Source: Planctomycetes bacterium MalM25 (lineage in GTDB: Bacteria > Planctomycetota > Planctomycetia > Pirellulales > Lacipirellulaceae). Taken from it: 64,000 nt of DNA. Below the pieces are notes generated by a model. It saw only the letters and a program-made list of their open reading frames with translations. It did no database searches and was not told the DNA's origin. Shown here piece after piece: positions 43,596 through 52,536 of this stretch. Location: the NCBI GenBank assembly GCA_007745835.1, contig CP036424.1, forward strand, positions 2,901,968 through 2,965,967. The letters are read 5' to 3'. Positions within the stretch are counted from its first letter, which is position 1. The number at the start of each line of letters is the position of its first letter. The position numbers were made by a program, and so were the translations under genes.

Positions 43596-44678
43596 TCACC
43601 CCGCCGCCGCGGGCTGGGGAGCGAACCTCGCCGGATCGAAAGGATCGGCGGGCAACTCGCACACCTCGCCGCGGATCAGGCAGCTGATCAACCTGGCCGT
43701 CGGCGGGGCGAGTTGCAGCCCGCTGCGATGGTGGCCGCTCGCCACCCACGCGTTCTGGAGTCCGGGCAAACGCCCGATCTGCGGGAGGCGATCCGCCGAA
43801 GCGGGCCGCAGGCCCGACCAGTGGGCCTCGATCGGCGCCTCGCCCAGACGGGCGTCGATTTGAGCGGCGGCTTGAAGCAGATGGGCCCTCGCCTCGGCGG
43901 TCGTCTCTTTGGCGAAGCCGGCTTCTTCAACCGTCGCCCCGATCAACACACGCCCGTCGCGCCGCGGCACGGCGTAGTGCGGGTAGCGATGCACGATGCG
44001 ATCGAGCGTTGGTTCCTCGGGTCGGAGCAGCAACATCTGGCCGCGGACCGGCTTGCCGGGCGCCGAGGAGGCGGCGAGCCGCGCCAGCCCGGGCGTCCAG
44101 CACCCGGCCGTTAGGCAATAGGCGCCCGCGGAGAACTCACCCGCGGGCGTATCGACTCGATGGATCTCCTCGCCCGTACGCACCAGACCGGTGACCTCGG
44201 CGGCGGGAACGATGCGAACGCCGTGATGGCGGCAACCGGCGACCAACGCTTGCAAACGCCGTGGGTTGCGGACCTGTGCTTCTCCCGGAACAACCCAGCC
44301 GTTGGCGTCCCGACTCACCTCGACGCCCTGGTTCCGCCATCGCTCAAACGTGGCGGCAAGCCGGCCCGCGTTCTCGGGCGTGGCCTGGTAGATCGCTCCG
44401 CAGGGCCAGTACTCATCGTCTAGGCCGGTCTGCTCGCTCAGTCTCGCCGACCACTCCGCTTGCTCGCGCGTGGCGGCGATCGCCAGCCGGTCGAGCGCCG
44501 GGTGATCGACGTACCACGAGGCGGGCGGAAGGATCCCGGCGCCGGCCCACGAAGCCTCGCGGCCTGGCTGCCCCCGATCGATCAGGGTGACCCGCAAGCC
44601 ATCACGGCTGAGTTGATAGGCGACCGAGAGACCGATCACCCCGCCACCGATCACCAAGACATCGGGGTTAGGGGTCAT
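43596..44678 (-). CDS. thiO: Glycine oxidase ThiO-type flavoenzyme
   Basis: 360 residues of the DAO (D-amino acid oxidase) family: FAD-binding GGGVIG (11-16), an E-x-x-W-A-G-A-G-I-L-P-P motif (after the dinucleotide fold) and the C-terminal H-W-S-G-L-R-P-A-S-A-D and ASGHHRSGLQLAP motifs typical of ThiO. Predicted reaction: oxidation of glycine to iminoglycine/glyoxylate for thiazole synthesis. Other thiamine genes are not in the window. It is 12 bases downstream of the gene at 44691, same strand, probably co-transcribed. Confidence 0.82.
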   Translation of the reverse strand: MTPNPDVLVIGGGVIGLSVAYQLSRDGLRVTLIDRGQPGREASWAGAGILPPASWYVDHPALDRLAIAATREQAEWSARLSEQTGLDDEYWPCGAIYQATPENAGRLAATFERWRNQGVEVSRDANGWVVPGEAQVRNPRRLQALVAGCRHHGVRIVPAAEVTGLVRTGEEIHRVDTPAGEFSAGAYCLTAGCWTPGLARLAASSAPGKPVRGQMLLLRPEEPTLDRIVHRYPHYAVPRRDGRVLIGATVEEAGFAKETTAEARAHLLQAAAQIDARLGEAPIEAHWSGLRPASADRLPQIGRLPGLQNAWVASGHHRSGLQLAPPTARLISCLIRGEVCELPADPFDPARFAPQPAAAG

Positions 44679-44690
44679 CTTATCGGGCTT

Positions 44691-45473
44691 TCAGGGGTCG
44701 TCGTTCGAGCCGAGCAGCTCGTCCAGGCGATCGGCCAAGCGGTTTAGAGCATCGTCTTCGCCACGCAGCTCGCGGCGCATCCGCTTCAGGTCATCCGCTT
44801 CGTCCACATCGTACCAAGGATCAACGAGGCGATAATCCCGCCCCTCGCGCCACCCCGCCTCCCCTAGCCGCAGGAGTGTCTGTTCGAGCAACCGCTCGTT
44901 GCTCCAGGGCATCCGGTCGAAGACCGGCGGGAGCTCACCCCGCACACCGATCAGCCAGTAGCCACCGTCCTCGGACGGTCCAAGGACCAGGCGCCTGTCG
45001 GCGTCCGGCTCGTTTAGCCATCCAATCGCCGCAGCGACTGCTTCGACCGGCAGGTGCGGGCTGTCGGAGCCAACCAGCAGGGCGCACGGCGATTGCCCCA
45101 GTGCATCGATGAAGTAGCCGCGCATCCGCTCGCCCAGATCCCCATCACCCTGCGGTGTGGCACGCCAGCTCCCGGTGCCTATCGCCGTTAACGATGTGAA
45201 AGATGCCGCATGGGCAGCCGGAGTAAAGACGACCGTTCGCTCGGACACGCCGTCAACGAGCCAAGCGAGCCGATCAAGCGTTGTCTCAACAAAGGCCCGC
45301 GACACGGCCGCAGCCCGCTCGGGGCCGATACTCGCGGCCAGACGCGTCTTAGTCATCCCGGGGGTCCAGTGCTTGGCGAAGACGCCGAGGGCTGCCCCGC
45401 CGGCAACCGGCCCACCGGCCGCTGAAAAACCACCCGTAGGGGGGGCATCCTGGCGGTTTGGCGGATCACTCAT
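44691..45473 (-). CDS. TIGR04282-family glycosyltransferase-like protein
   Basis: 260 residues from the ATG at 45473 (an extension to 45518 is possible). The domain is the nucleotide-diphospho-sugar-transferase-like DUF2064 fold: ALGVFAKHWTPGMTKTRLA (phosphate-binding K-T-R), LLVGSDSPHLP with the catalytic-type aspartate and LGPSEDGGYWLIGV. The family is named after a role in arsenosugar biosynthesis in some bacteria, but close relatives have other contexts, so that activity is not shown. Upstream of thiO by 12 bases. Confidence 0.75.
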   Translation of the reverse strand: MSDPPNRQDAPPTGGFSAAGGPVAGGAALGVFAKHWTPGMTKTRLAASIGPERAAAVSRAFVETTLDRLAWLVDGVSERTVVFTPAAHAASFTSLTAIGTGSWRATPQGDGDLGERMRGYFIDALGQSPCALLVGSDSPHLPVEAVAAAIGWLNEPDADRRLVLGPSEDGGYWLIGVRGELPPVFDRMPWSNERLLEQTLLRLGEAGWREGRDYRLVDPWYDVDEADDLKRMRRELRGEDDALNRLADRLDELLGSNDDP

Positions 45474-45930
45474 CCCGACTTTCTCGCTGATGTTGCTGCG
45501 TTTTGCCGTATGGCCCATCCAGGGGGGACATTACGAGCCGAGAGGCTTCCGTCACGGCCCGATCGGCTAACCCGGTCCACCTCCTCGGTTTGCGGCTCGA
45601 GGCCGCTCGGCAAGTCGCTCTGCGGTGTGCCGTTTGGCAGCGCATGACTCCCACAAGAGCCCTGCCCCCGCCACCACGAATACAGCGCAAGCCACTACAC
45701 ATCAACACCTTATGTCGATTTGATCCGTTGTTTCTCGGCTGCGTAGCATGAGATACAGCCTCGCCTAAAGCCCGCAGTCCTCCAGGAGTGTTGACCGCTG
45801 GGGTGAGCCACGACCGTCCGTGATGGAGACGACTCAGAGCGTTGCCTCGCAACGCATCGCCAAGCCATGGAGGGGCCGAGTAGCACTCGGCGACCGACAT
45901 CTTCGCAGCATCAACCAACGATAGATCGCC
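45474..45930. other. 457-base intergenic region between divergent genes
   Basis: Divergent promoters for the genes at 45473 (minus) and 45931 (plus) must lie here. I see no clear gene, repeat, sigma-54 site or terminator. A stretch around 45680-45750 is less GC-rich and could hold promoter elements. Reading frames seen here lack the expected codon bias and overlap the neighbouring gene. Confidence 0.4.
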
Positions 45931-46650
45931 ATGTCCACACGCCCCGCACGACGCGATTACTACGGGAAGTCGCAGGCACGCCAAGCTCGGCGTCGGAACT
46001 CGGCCGTTTCGGCACGGCAATCGCTCGGTTCAACGCCCAAGTCGCGCCGTGGCGTGGCGCCGCGCAACGTGGCGTTGCCCTTCTCGCCTCCCGAGGATTG
46101 GCACGAGCCTTCCGAAGAGATCGAGGGCTACGAGGTCCTCGTCCAGCCCGCCGGCGAGGGCTATCGGCACGTCCTGAAGCCGAGCGAAGTCCGCCAGCGG
46201 CTCGATAAGCTGCCTGAAACGTTTCTCCGGGACTTAGAAGTCGTGCAGTTCAGCCGCATGACCCGCAAGAAACAATCGCTTCCCTGCTACGGCATGCAGT
46301 GGGGCCCGGCGCTCTACCTCTATCCGATCGACGAGTCGCTAACCGAGCACTTCGGCCGTGCTCCTTCGCCCGACATCTACAACGAGACCCGCATGTTCGG
46401 CGGTCACTGGCGCGAGGAGGAGGGGGGCGCGTGGACGCTGCACTGGACCGTGCGCGCGATCAAGGACTTCTACCTCAACAACATCCTGATCCACGAGCTG
46501 GGGCACCTGCTCGACGAGCGGAACACCAGCTATACGGATCGCGAGCGGTTCGCCGAGTGGTTCGCCACCGAGTACGGCTACCGTTGGACCGGTGGCGCCG
46601 AAGCCCGGCGTCCGCGGCGGCGTGTCCGCCGCCGGCACCACAGGGCCTAA
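45931..46650 (+). CDS. Putative zincin metallopeptidase
   Basis: 239 residues. An N-terminal basic region (1-45) is rich in Arg, Ser and Ala, like a nucleic-acid- or membrane-binding tail rather than a signal peptide. The motif I-H-E-L-G-H (187-192) is an HExxH zinc site and E209 in RFAEWFATEYG is a plausible third ligand, giving a gluzincin-like arrangement. The C-terminus is again Arg/His-rich. No known family is recognised with confidence. The 3' end overlaps the convergent SDR gene by four bases. Confidence 0.6.
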   Translation: MSTRPARRDYYGKSQARQARRRNSAVSARQSLGSTPKSRRGVAPRNVALPFSPPEDWHEPSEEIEGYEVLVQPAGEGYRHVLKPSEVRQRLDKLPETFLRDLEVVQFSRMTRKKQSLPCYGMQWGPALYLYPIDESLTEHFGRAPSPDIYNETRMFGGHWREEEGGAWTLHWTVRAIKDFYLNNILIHELGHLLDERNTSYTDRERFAEWFATEYGYRWTGGAEARRPRRRVRRRHHRA

Positions 46651-47555
46651 GCCGCCAGGCGCGGGCGTTCCAGCACCTCGCTCGGGGTCGCCTCCAGCCC
46701 CAGCTTCAAACGCACGGCCTCTTCCGGATCGGCGTGAAGGGCGGCGATCTCGGCTCGTTTCTTGGCGATGCGACGCGTGCGCCCGAGCGAGTGCATCCAG
46801 TCAAAGAAGCCCGGAGCGATTCGCATCGCGCCGCGTACGAAACGCCCGACAGGATCGACCACGACACGCCTGCGGTTGCGTTCTACGCCCCGCACCGCCG
46901 CATCGGCGACCCGGTCGACCGTGACGCAGACCGGGGCAGGGGGGGGGCGCATGGCGTCCGCGTCGCCCGCCTCGGTGAGCAGTTCGGTGCGGACGAAACC
47001 GGGGCAGAGTGTCGTGACGCCCAGACCCTGGCGTCCGTACTCGGCGCGGATCGACTCGCTGAACCCGACCAAGGCGTGCTTCGTCGCGCAGTAGGCGGCG
47101 ACGCGTGGCATCGGCGTGAGGCCGAGGATGCTGCACACATTCAGAACGTGCGCCTCGGGGCGGGCGAGCATCGCGGGCAGCAGGCCCTGCGTCAGCCGGA
47201 TCGGCGCCGTGAAGTTCACCGCCAACAACGCCTCGGTCTTCTCGGCCGTCATCTCGTGCGTCGGTCCATAGTGGGCGACACCGGCGTTGTTGACCAGCAG
47301 ATCGACGCCCGCCCAACGGTCGTGCAGCTCGTCAATCAGCTGCTCGACTTGCTCGGGGTCCGTCAGATCGCACGGGTGCGTGTGCGTCTCACAACCAAGC
47401 CGCTCCAGATCCCGCCGCGTGCCGGCGAGGCCGAGCAAGTCGCGATCGGCGAGCGCCAGCCGCATCCCTCGATCGGCCAACCGCAGAGCGATCGCCCGCC
47501 CGATGCCACGGGCGGCGCCGGTGACGAGCGCCGTTTTGCCGGCTAGCGGTCGCAT
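46647..47555 (-). CDS. Short-chain dehydrogenase/reductase
   Basis: 302 residues from the ATG at 47555; an extension upstream lacks sense. Classical SDR: TGAARGIG cofactor loop (11-18), NNAG (about 89-92) and the catalytic S-(x)n-Y-C-A-T-K region (YCATK, near 153). D-residues at the second strand end (DRD) suggest NAD(H) or NADP(H) preference cannot be fixed from sequence alone. A C-terminal extension of about 50 residues is present. It lies 14 bases downstream of the halogenase-like gene on the same strand, so the two form a probable operon. Confidence 0.88.
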   Translation of the reverse strand: MRPLAGKTALVTGAARGIGRAIALRLADRGMRLALADRDLLGLAGTRRDLERLGCETHTHPCDLTDPEQVEQLIDELHDRWAGVDLLVNNAGVAHYGPTHEMTAEKTEALLAVNFTAPIRLTQGLLPAMLARPEAHVLNVCSILGLTPMPRVAAYCATKHALVGFSESIRAEYGRQGLGVTTLCPGFVRTELLTEAGDADAMRPPPAPVCVTVDRVADAAVRGVERNRRRVVVDPVGRFVRGAMRIAPGFFDWMHSLGRTRRIAKKRAEIAALHADPEEAVRLKLGLEATPSEVLERPRLAA

Positions 47556-47569
47556 CCGATCCGATCGGG

Positions 47570-48673
47570 TTAGGCGGCCTGACGGACCGCGTGCTTGGCT
47601 TCGCCCCGCTCGAGCGACTCGGCGGCGATCGTACGGCTGTGTTGGTAACGGTCTTCGCCCCGGAGAACCGAGACGCCCCACTTATCGAGGTGGTACTTGC
47701 CGCCGTTGTAGACCGATCGGTAGTACTTCTTGCCCGGGTAAACCGGAACGCTGGTCGGGATCGCCCGGAGGTTGAACGCCAAGCGGTGACGGTCGGTCCG
47801 GTTCGGCGCCGAGCCGTGAATGCATCGCTCGGTGAAGAGGATCATCTGGCCCGCGCGGCACGGGACTTCGACGACCTCGTGGTCCTTCTCGTCGAAGTCC
47901 AGGCGGAACTGGGCGTGGTAGAAGCCCTCCTCGCCGCCGAACAAGATCGGGCGGATGCGATCGTGCGTCCCCGCAGCGAAGCGGAGGCAGCCGTTCTCGC
48001 TGTGCGAGTCGTCCACCGCGATCCAGGCGGTGATCTGAAACAGCTCGTCCCGATCCTCCGGGAAGACCGCCGGGTCTTGGTAGTCCTCGACCATGAACGT
48101 GCTCGCCTGGTGCCACTGGATGGCGGGCGAACCGGGTCCCTTGTAGAAGACCTGCGAACGCCAACAGAGCAAGTCCGGGCCCAACAGTTGCGCGATGCGG
48201 TCGGTCACGCCGGCCGATTTGAGGTAGTTCCACATCCGCGGCATCTCGAGATGGCGGTCACGCGGCGTGACGAAGCCGTAAGTCTTCGACGGCGTCTCCT
48301 CGATCGCCAGCAGGTCCTTCTTGAAGTCACGCATCTGCTCGGGCGTGAACACATCGATCGGACCGACAAAGCCGTTCTTGTAGAACGAGCGGAGCTGGTC
48401 ATGGCTGAGCCGGTGCTCAGGAGCGACATCCGCCTTGGACTCGATGCGGGTGGGCTGCTTGAACTCGCAGGGCTGATCGATGTACGCCTCAGTGAGACCC
48501 GAGCCGATCAGCTTGTTGAACATGCGGGGGTCCCAGTTCCGCACGATCGCCTTGATGTCGCGGGGCAGGATGCCCGTCGGAAGGCCCATCGCTTGGTAGG
48601 CCCGCAGTCCGGCCAGAGCTCCACAGATCGGCAGGCGTTGCCAGAGGGGGCGGACCTTCGGATGCATGTTCAT
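47570..48673 (-). CDS. Non-heme Fe(II)/2-oxoglutarate PhyH-fold enzyme, halogenase-like
   Basis: 367 residues. The N-terminal GFVGPIDVFTPEQM (101-114), WHQASTF (187-193), AWIAVDD followed by ENGCLRFAAGTH, GQMILF and CIHGSAPN (284-291), the 2-oxoglutarate-binding R297 region and KWGVSVLRG all fit the PhyH superfamily. The iron motif is H188-Q189-A190, not H-x-D: the carboxylate ligand is replaced by alanine, as in SyrB2/CmaB-type halogenases, where the free site holds chloride. H286 is the second His ligand. Its segments order like CmaB. Substrate is unknown and no carrier protein is in the window. Halogenation is inference; a degenerate hydroxylase is the alternative. Confidence 0.75.
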   Translation of the reverse strand: MNMHPKVRPLWQRLPICGALAGLRAYQAMGLPTGILPRDIKAIVRNWDPRMFNKLIGSGLTEAYIDQPCEFKQPTRIESKADVAPEHRLSHDQLRSFYKNGFVGPIDVFTPEQMRDFKKDLLAIEETPSKTYGFVTPRDRHLEMPRMWNYLKSAGVTDRIAQLLGPDLLCWRSQVFYKGPGSPAIQWHQASTFMVEDYQDPAVFPEDRDELFQITAWIAVDDSHSENGCLRFAAGTHDRIRPILFGGEEGFYHAQFRLDFDEKDHEVVEVPCRAGQMILFTERCIHGSAPNRTDRHRLAFNLRAIPTSVPVYPGKKYYRSVYNGGKYHLDKWGVSVLRGEDRYQHSRTIAAESLERGEAKHAVRQAA

Positions 48674-48858
48674 CGGGGACGGCCTGATCGACTTGCTAAG
48701 AGGGATGAACGGAATCAGCAGAACGCTTAGGGTTCTATCGGTTGTCCGGGCCGTTCGGTTTAGGCAAAACGGGCGGGGACGCGGGGCGGGCGCCGGCGCC
48801 GCTTGCGACCCTATACTGGGAGTGAAGCCGCAAGCCCTCTACTGACTGATTACTCCCG

Positions 48859-50211
48859 ATGCCGCTCCTCGCTCCCTGGATCACCCGACTCGCCGCCGCG
48901 GTCTCGCTGGCGCTCTCTTGCTACTTGCTAGCGATCAGCGCCACCACCGCCACCGCGATCGGTTGCGACTGGGCCGCGTTCGACTGCGAAGCCGCCCTCG
49001 CGAGCCCCTGGGCCAAGCTGCTCGGGGCGCCGGTCGCCGCCGGGGGGGTGCTCTGCTACTTGGCCGCGTTGGTCGGCTCGCTGCTAGCGGGCCGTCGGGG
49101 CGGGGCGGGGAGCCTCGGCTGGCGGCTGCTCGAGTTCGCGACCCCGCTGGCGATCGGAGCCGGCCTCTGGTTCACGATTATCCAAGCGACGCGTCTCGAG
49201 TCGTTCTGCCTCTACTGCGTCGCGACGCACGCCAGCGGACTCGTGATGGCGATCGCGGCCGTCGTGTGGCGTTTGGGACAAAGCGACCAGACCGCCGCGC
49301 CAATGGCCATCGGCCTGACGGGCGACGACCCGATCGAGGCCACCGCGGTGACGCCGGCGCTCGGCTTGCCTACGATTGCCGGCGTGGTCGGCGTCCTCAC
49401 CTTGGTAATCGGTCAAACGGTCTGGGCCCCCTCGACCGTCATCACTTACGAGGCCGAGCTCGACACCGAGTTCAACTTCGAAGGGCCGGCAGCCCAGCCG
49501 GTGACGCCCGCTGAGGAGGCTTCGCAAGCAACTCAGCCAAGCGTGCTTCCCGACAGCCAGGCGGACACCCCACCCCGACGAAAGCCCAACGGCTCGCGTC
49601 CCCTCAGCCTGCTGCGGGGCCAGCTGAAAATCGACGCCTACGACCACGCCGTGCTCGGCTCGCCCGAGGCGCCGCATCTGGTCGTTGAGTTGATGGACTA
49701 CGCGTGCCCACACTGCCGCGAGTTCCACGACAAGCTGCACGAGGCGGTGCAGCGCTACCGCGGCCAGATCGGCGTGGTGATCATGCCCGTGCCGGGGGAG
49801 ATCCTTTGCAACCCGTATGTGCGGAAGGCGAAGAAGAAATCGGCCGGCGCCTGCTACGCGGCCAAGCTCTCGATGGCGGTCTCCGAACTCGACCCGGAGG
49901 GCTTCGAGGCCTTCCACGAATGGATGCTTGAGGACGACACGATCCCAAGCCGCACCTCGTCGCTGATCGCGGCGCGTGAACGCGTCGATGGCGACGATCT
50001 CAGCATCGCCTTGCGTGACGCCGACGGCCACCTCGCGGCGAAGGTCAAGCAGTATGTCGAACTCGCCGGGGCGCTCGGCCGGCAGGGGCGGTTCGGTCTG
50101 CCCTCGCAGATCGTCGGCGACACGGTCATGACAGGGCCCTCTGAATCGGTCGATGCGCTCTGCGAAAGCTGGGCGGAGGCGTTCGGCATCGAGGCGCCGG
50201 CGTCAAACTAA
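48859..50211 (+). CDS. VKOR-DsbA fusion disulfide-forming protein
   Basis: 450 residues. The N-terminal membrane domain (about 10-150, four to five helices) has the VKOR cysteines: C36 and C43 in the loop, and C117-x-x-C120 (FCLYC) in a helix. A hydrophobic segment near 170-190 and a Pro/Ser linker lead to a thioredoxin-fold DsbA-like domain with CPHC at 283-286 and a long helical insert with two further cysteines. VKOR re-oxidises the DsbA-like partner using quinone, so disulfide formation in secreted proteins can be run by a single protein. Suited to the many Cys-rich secreted proteins of the group. Confidence 0.88.
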   Translation: MPLLAPWITRLAAAVSLALSCYLLAISATTATAIGCDWAAFDCEAALASPWAKLLGAPVAAGGVLCYLAALVGSLLAGRRGGAGSLGWRLLEFATPLAIGAGLWFTIIQATRLESFCLYCVATHASGLVMAIAAVVWRLGQSDQTAAPMAIGLTGDDPIEATAVTPALGLPTIAGVVGVLTLVIGQTVWAPSTVITYEAELDTEFNFEGPAAQPVTPAEEASQATQPSVLPDSQADTPPRRKPNGSRPLSLLRGQLKIDAYDHAVLGSPEAPHLVVELMDYACPHCREFHDKLHEAVQRYRGQIGVVIMPVPGEILCNPYVRKAKKKSAGACYAAKLSMAVSELDPEGFEAFHEWMLEDDTIPSRTSSLIAARERVDGDDLSIALRDADGHLAAKVKQYVELAGALGRQGRFGLPSQIVGDTVMTGPSESVDALCESWAEAFGIEAPASN

Positions 50212-50243
50212 CCGCCAACCAATCGTCGCCAGGAGGGAGACGC

Positions 50244-50660
50244 GTGACCGACCCACAACGCAGCCGCACGATGGCCGCGGTCAAGAGCCGAGACACGGCC
50301 CCCGAGCGGCGTGTCGCAAGCCTCTTGGAAGAACTGGGGATCGACTTCCAACGCGACGTGGCGGGGCTCCCCGGTCGGCCCGACTTCGTGATCCCTTCCG
50401 CCCCAACCCCGCTGGCGATCTTCGTCCACGGCTGCTGGTGGCACGGCCACGACTGCCCGCGTGGCGCCCGCGTCCCCAAGACCAACCGCGACTACTGGCT
50501 CGCCAAGGTCCAACGCAACCGCCGACGCGACCGCCGAGTCACTCGCCAGCTGCGCGCAGCTGGCTACTCCGTCTGGATCGTCTGGGAATGTCGCCTCAGA
50601 AAGAGCGGCATCCCAACTCGCCTGGTGACCGCCCTGCGTTCGGCCACCCTAAAGCAATGA
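50244..50660 (+). CDS. vsr: Very short patch repair (Vsr) endonuclease
   Basis: The GTG start is fixed by AGGAGG eight bases upstream. 138 residues match Vsr: MAAVKSRDTAPERRV, RPDFVI with the catalytic-type D47, HGCWWHGHDCP with zinc ligands, and Y-W-x-x-K-V-x-R-N-x-x-R-D. Vsr nicks DNA at T:G mismatches arising from deamination of 5-methylcytosine. No cytosine methyltransferase is in the window, so its partner modification is unknown. It follows the VKOR-DsbA gene by 32 bases and may share its transcript. Confidence 0.9.
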   Translation: MTDPQRSRTMAAVKSRDTAPERRVASLLEELGIDFQRDVAGLPGRPDFVIPSAPTPLAIFVHGCWWHGHDCPRGARVPKTNRDYWLAKVQRNRRRDRRVTRQLRAAGYSVWIVWECRLRKSGIPTRLVTALRSATLKQ

Positions 50661-51087
50661 CCCCATGCACTCATTGGGTCGATCTGCTCCGAAAGAGAAA
50701 AAGAGCCGGTTGGTTTGAATCCGAGGCTTTCACCTGGCAGCAGGGAATCATCGTTGGCAGATCGCGATGCTTGGACCTGAATTAGCGGGTGGACTTACCT
50801 CGACAGGCTCGTCGGCGATAAATCAGAGATGAGGTCCCTTAGGGGTCTAGATCGCGGTCATGGCATCGATGCCATACCATGGATAGTTTCCCCCAGGTTG
50901 TCCCCTTAGGTTTGCGAGCAGCACGAACTGGCACAGGGTTTGCTCCACTTGTAGCGTTAGCCTGGGAAGCAACTCCGATTGCTAAGACGTGGCGGTTCTA
51001 GCAGGGTTTCCAACTGCTTCGTGCTCCGTGCCTAACATCCCAGCACGGCATGCGTGCTTTTTGCTCTCAGCCTTTCATTCTTCGTCC
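50661..51087. other. 427-base intergenic region with a sigma-54 promoter
   Basis: Between vsr and the ATP-grasp operon. Apart from the sigma-54 promoter at 50929-50944 I see no repeat or gene. The DNA is less GC-rich than the flanking genes. Upstream activator sites for an enhancer-binding protein would be expected roughly 80-200 bases before the promoter, but no palindrome is obvious there. Confidence 0.6.
50929..50944 (+). promoter_or_regulatory. Sigma-54 (RpoN) -24/-12 promoter
   Basis: TGGCACAGGGTTTGCT has the GG and GC elements exactly 10 bases apart, in agreement with TGGCAC-N5-TTGC. It sits 143 bases before the ATG at 51088 and points towards the operon. No other match with both elements intact was noticed in the window. 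Dependence on RpoN and an activator is inference from the match. Confidence 0.75.
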
Positions 51088-52536
51088 ATGATGTACCTGC
51101 CAACTGCTTACGACGAGATGTTCTCACCGGAGGGCCTCCCTCGCGTGACGTGCCGGGCATTCGTCGATCGCTTGCAGGGGGTGCCGGTTGAGGAACTCCG
51201 CAACCGGCAGGTCGCTGCGGAGGCGCACCTGAACAACATGGGGATCACCTTCAACGTCTACGGCCACGAGGCTGGGATGGAGAAGGTCTGGCCGTTCGAT
51301 GTGCTCCCTCGGATCGTCGATGGCCACGAGTGGGAGAGCGTCGAAGCGGGGTTGCGGCAGCGGGTGACCGCCCTGAACCTCTTCATCGACGACCTCTACA
51401 ACGAGCAGCGGATCCTCGACGATGGGGTCGTCCCGCGGGAGTTGATCGAGAGCGCCTCGTCGTTCCGCCCCGAGTTGCGAGGCTTCAGCCCGACCCATAA
51501 GGCGTGGTGCCATATCAGCGGTGTCGATCTGGTCCGCGATCGGGACGGGCTCTTCTACGTGCTCGAGGACAACCTGCGGTGCCCCTCGGGGGTGTCCTAC
51601 GTGCTCGAGAACCGTGAGATCATGAAGCGGACGTTCTCGACCGTCTTCCAGGGCATGGCCGTAACGCCCGTCGATCAGTACCCGGAGCGATTGCTGCAAA
51701 CGCTCCTCGACTGCGCCCCGCAGCACGCCGACACCCCCCTGGCCGTTGTGCTCACGCCCGGCGTCTACAACTCGGCGTACTTCGAGCACACCTTCCTCGC
51801 ACAGCAGATGGGCGTGGAGTTGGTGCAAGGCGTTGACCTGACGGTCATCGACGACGTCGTCTACATGCGGACGACACGCGGCCTTCGTCGCGTCGACGTG
51901 ATCTACCGCCGGATCGACGACGACTTCCTCGACCCCGAGTGTTTCCGCGAAGACTCGGTCCTTGGCGTGCCGGGCGTCATGCGGGCCTGCCGAGCCGGAA
52001 ACGTGACGCTGGCCAACGCTCCGGGCACCGGCGTCGCGGACGATAAGGCGGTCTACGCTTTCGTGCCCGAGATCATACGCTACTACCTGAGCGAGGACCC
52101 CATCCTCGCGAATGTTCCGACCTACACTTGCTGGGACGATCAGCAACGCGAGCACGTGCTCGCCAACCTGAAGGACCTCGTTCTCAAGCCGACCAACGAA
52201 TCGGGCGGCTACGGGATCGTTCTCGGTCCACGGGCAACCGAGGCGGAACTGGCCGAGGTGGCCGATCGCATCCGGGCGAACCCCCGCGAGTACATCGCCC
52301 AACCGATGCTCGAACTCTCCACGGCGCCGACGCTGACAGGCGAAGCCCTTGAGCCCCGGCACGTCGATCTGCGCCCCTTCGTCCTATCTGGCAAGGAAGT
52401 CTACGTGATGCCTGGCGGGCTGACCCGCGTCGCGCTCGAACGCGACTCGATGATCGTCAACTCCTCGCAGGGCGGCGGAAGCAAAGACACCTGGGTGCTG
52501 CGTTCCTCGGCCAACGGCGAGGCCTCCCCATGCTGA
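51088..52536 (+). CDS. Circularly permuted ATP-grasp type 2 protein
   Basis: 482 residues from the ATG at 51088 (a second ATG follows directly; upstream extension lacks sense). Characteristic segments: [50 protein letters not shown] and the nucleotide-binding [12 protein letters not shown] near the C-terminus. These proteins are ATP-grasp amidoligase-like enzymes with permuted core order, proposed to ligate amino acids to peptides. It overlaps the next gene by seven bases. The product of the pathway is not known. Confidence 0.9.
   Translation: MMYLPTAYDEMFSPEGLPRVTCRAFVDRLQGVPVEELRNRQVAAEAHLNNMGITFNVYGHEAGMEKVWPFDVLPRIVDGHEWESVEAGLRQRVTALNLFIDDLYNEQRILDDGVVPRELIESASSFRPELRGFSPTHKAWCHISGVDLVRDRDGLFYVLEDNLRCPSGVSYVLENREIMKRTFSTVFQGMAVTPVDQYPERLLQTLLDCAPQHADTPLAVVLTPGVYNSAYFEHTFLAQQMGVELVQGVDLTVIDDVVYMRTTRGLRRVDVIYRRIDDDFLDPECFREDSVLGVPGVMRACRAGNVTLANAPGTGVADDKAVYAFVPEIIRYYLSEDPILANVPTYTCWDDQQREHVLANLKDLVLKPTNESGGYGIVLGPRATEAELAEVADRIRANPREYIAQPMLELSTAPTLTGEALEPRHVDLRPFVLSGKEVYVMPGGLTRVALERDSMIVNSSQGGGSKDTWVLRSSANGEASPC

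Noticed and set aside
45466-46020. Minus-strand frame covering the 45.5-45.9 kb gap
   Set aside because: It overlaps the start of the metallopeptidase gene and part of the gene at 45473, and its composition is not coding-like.
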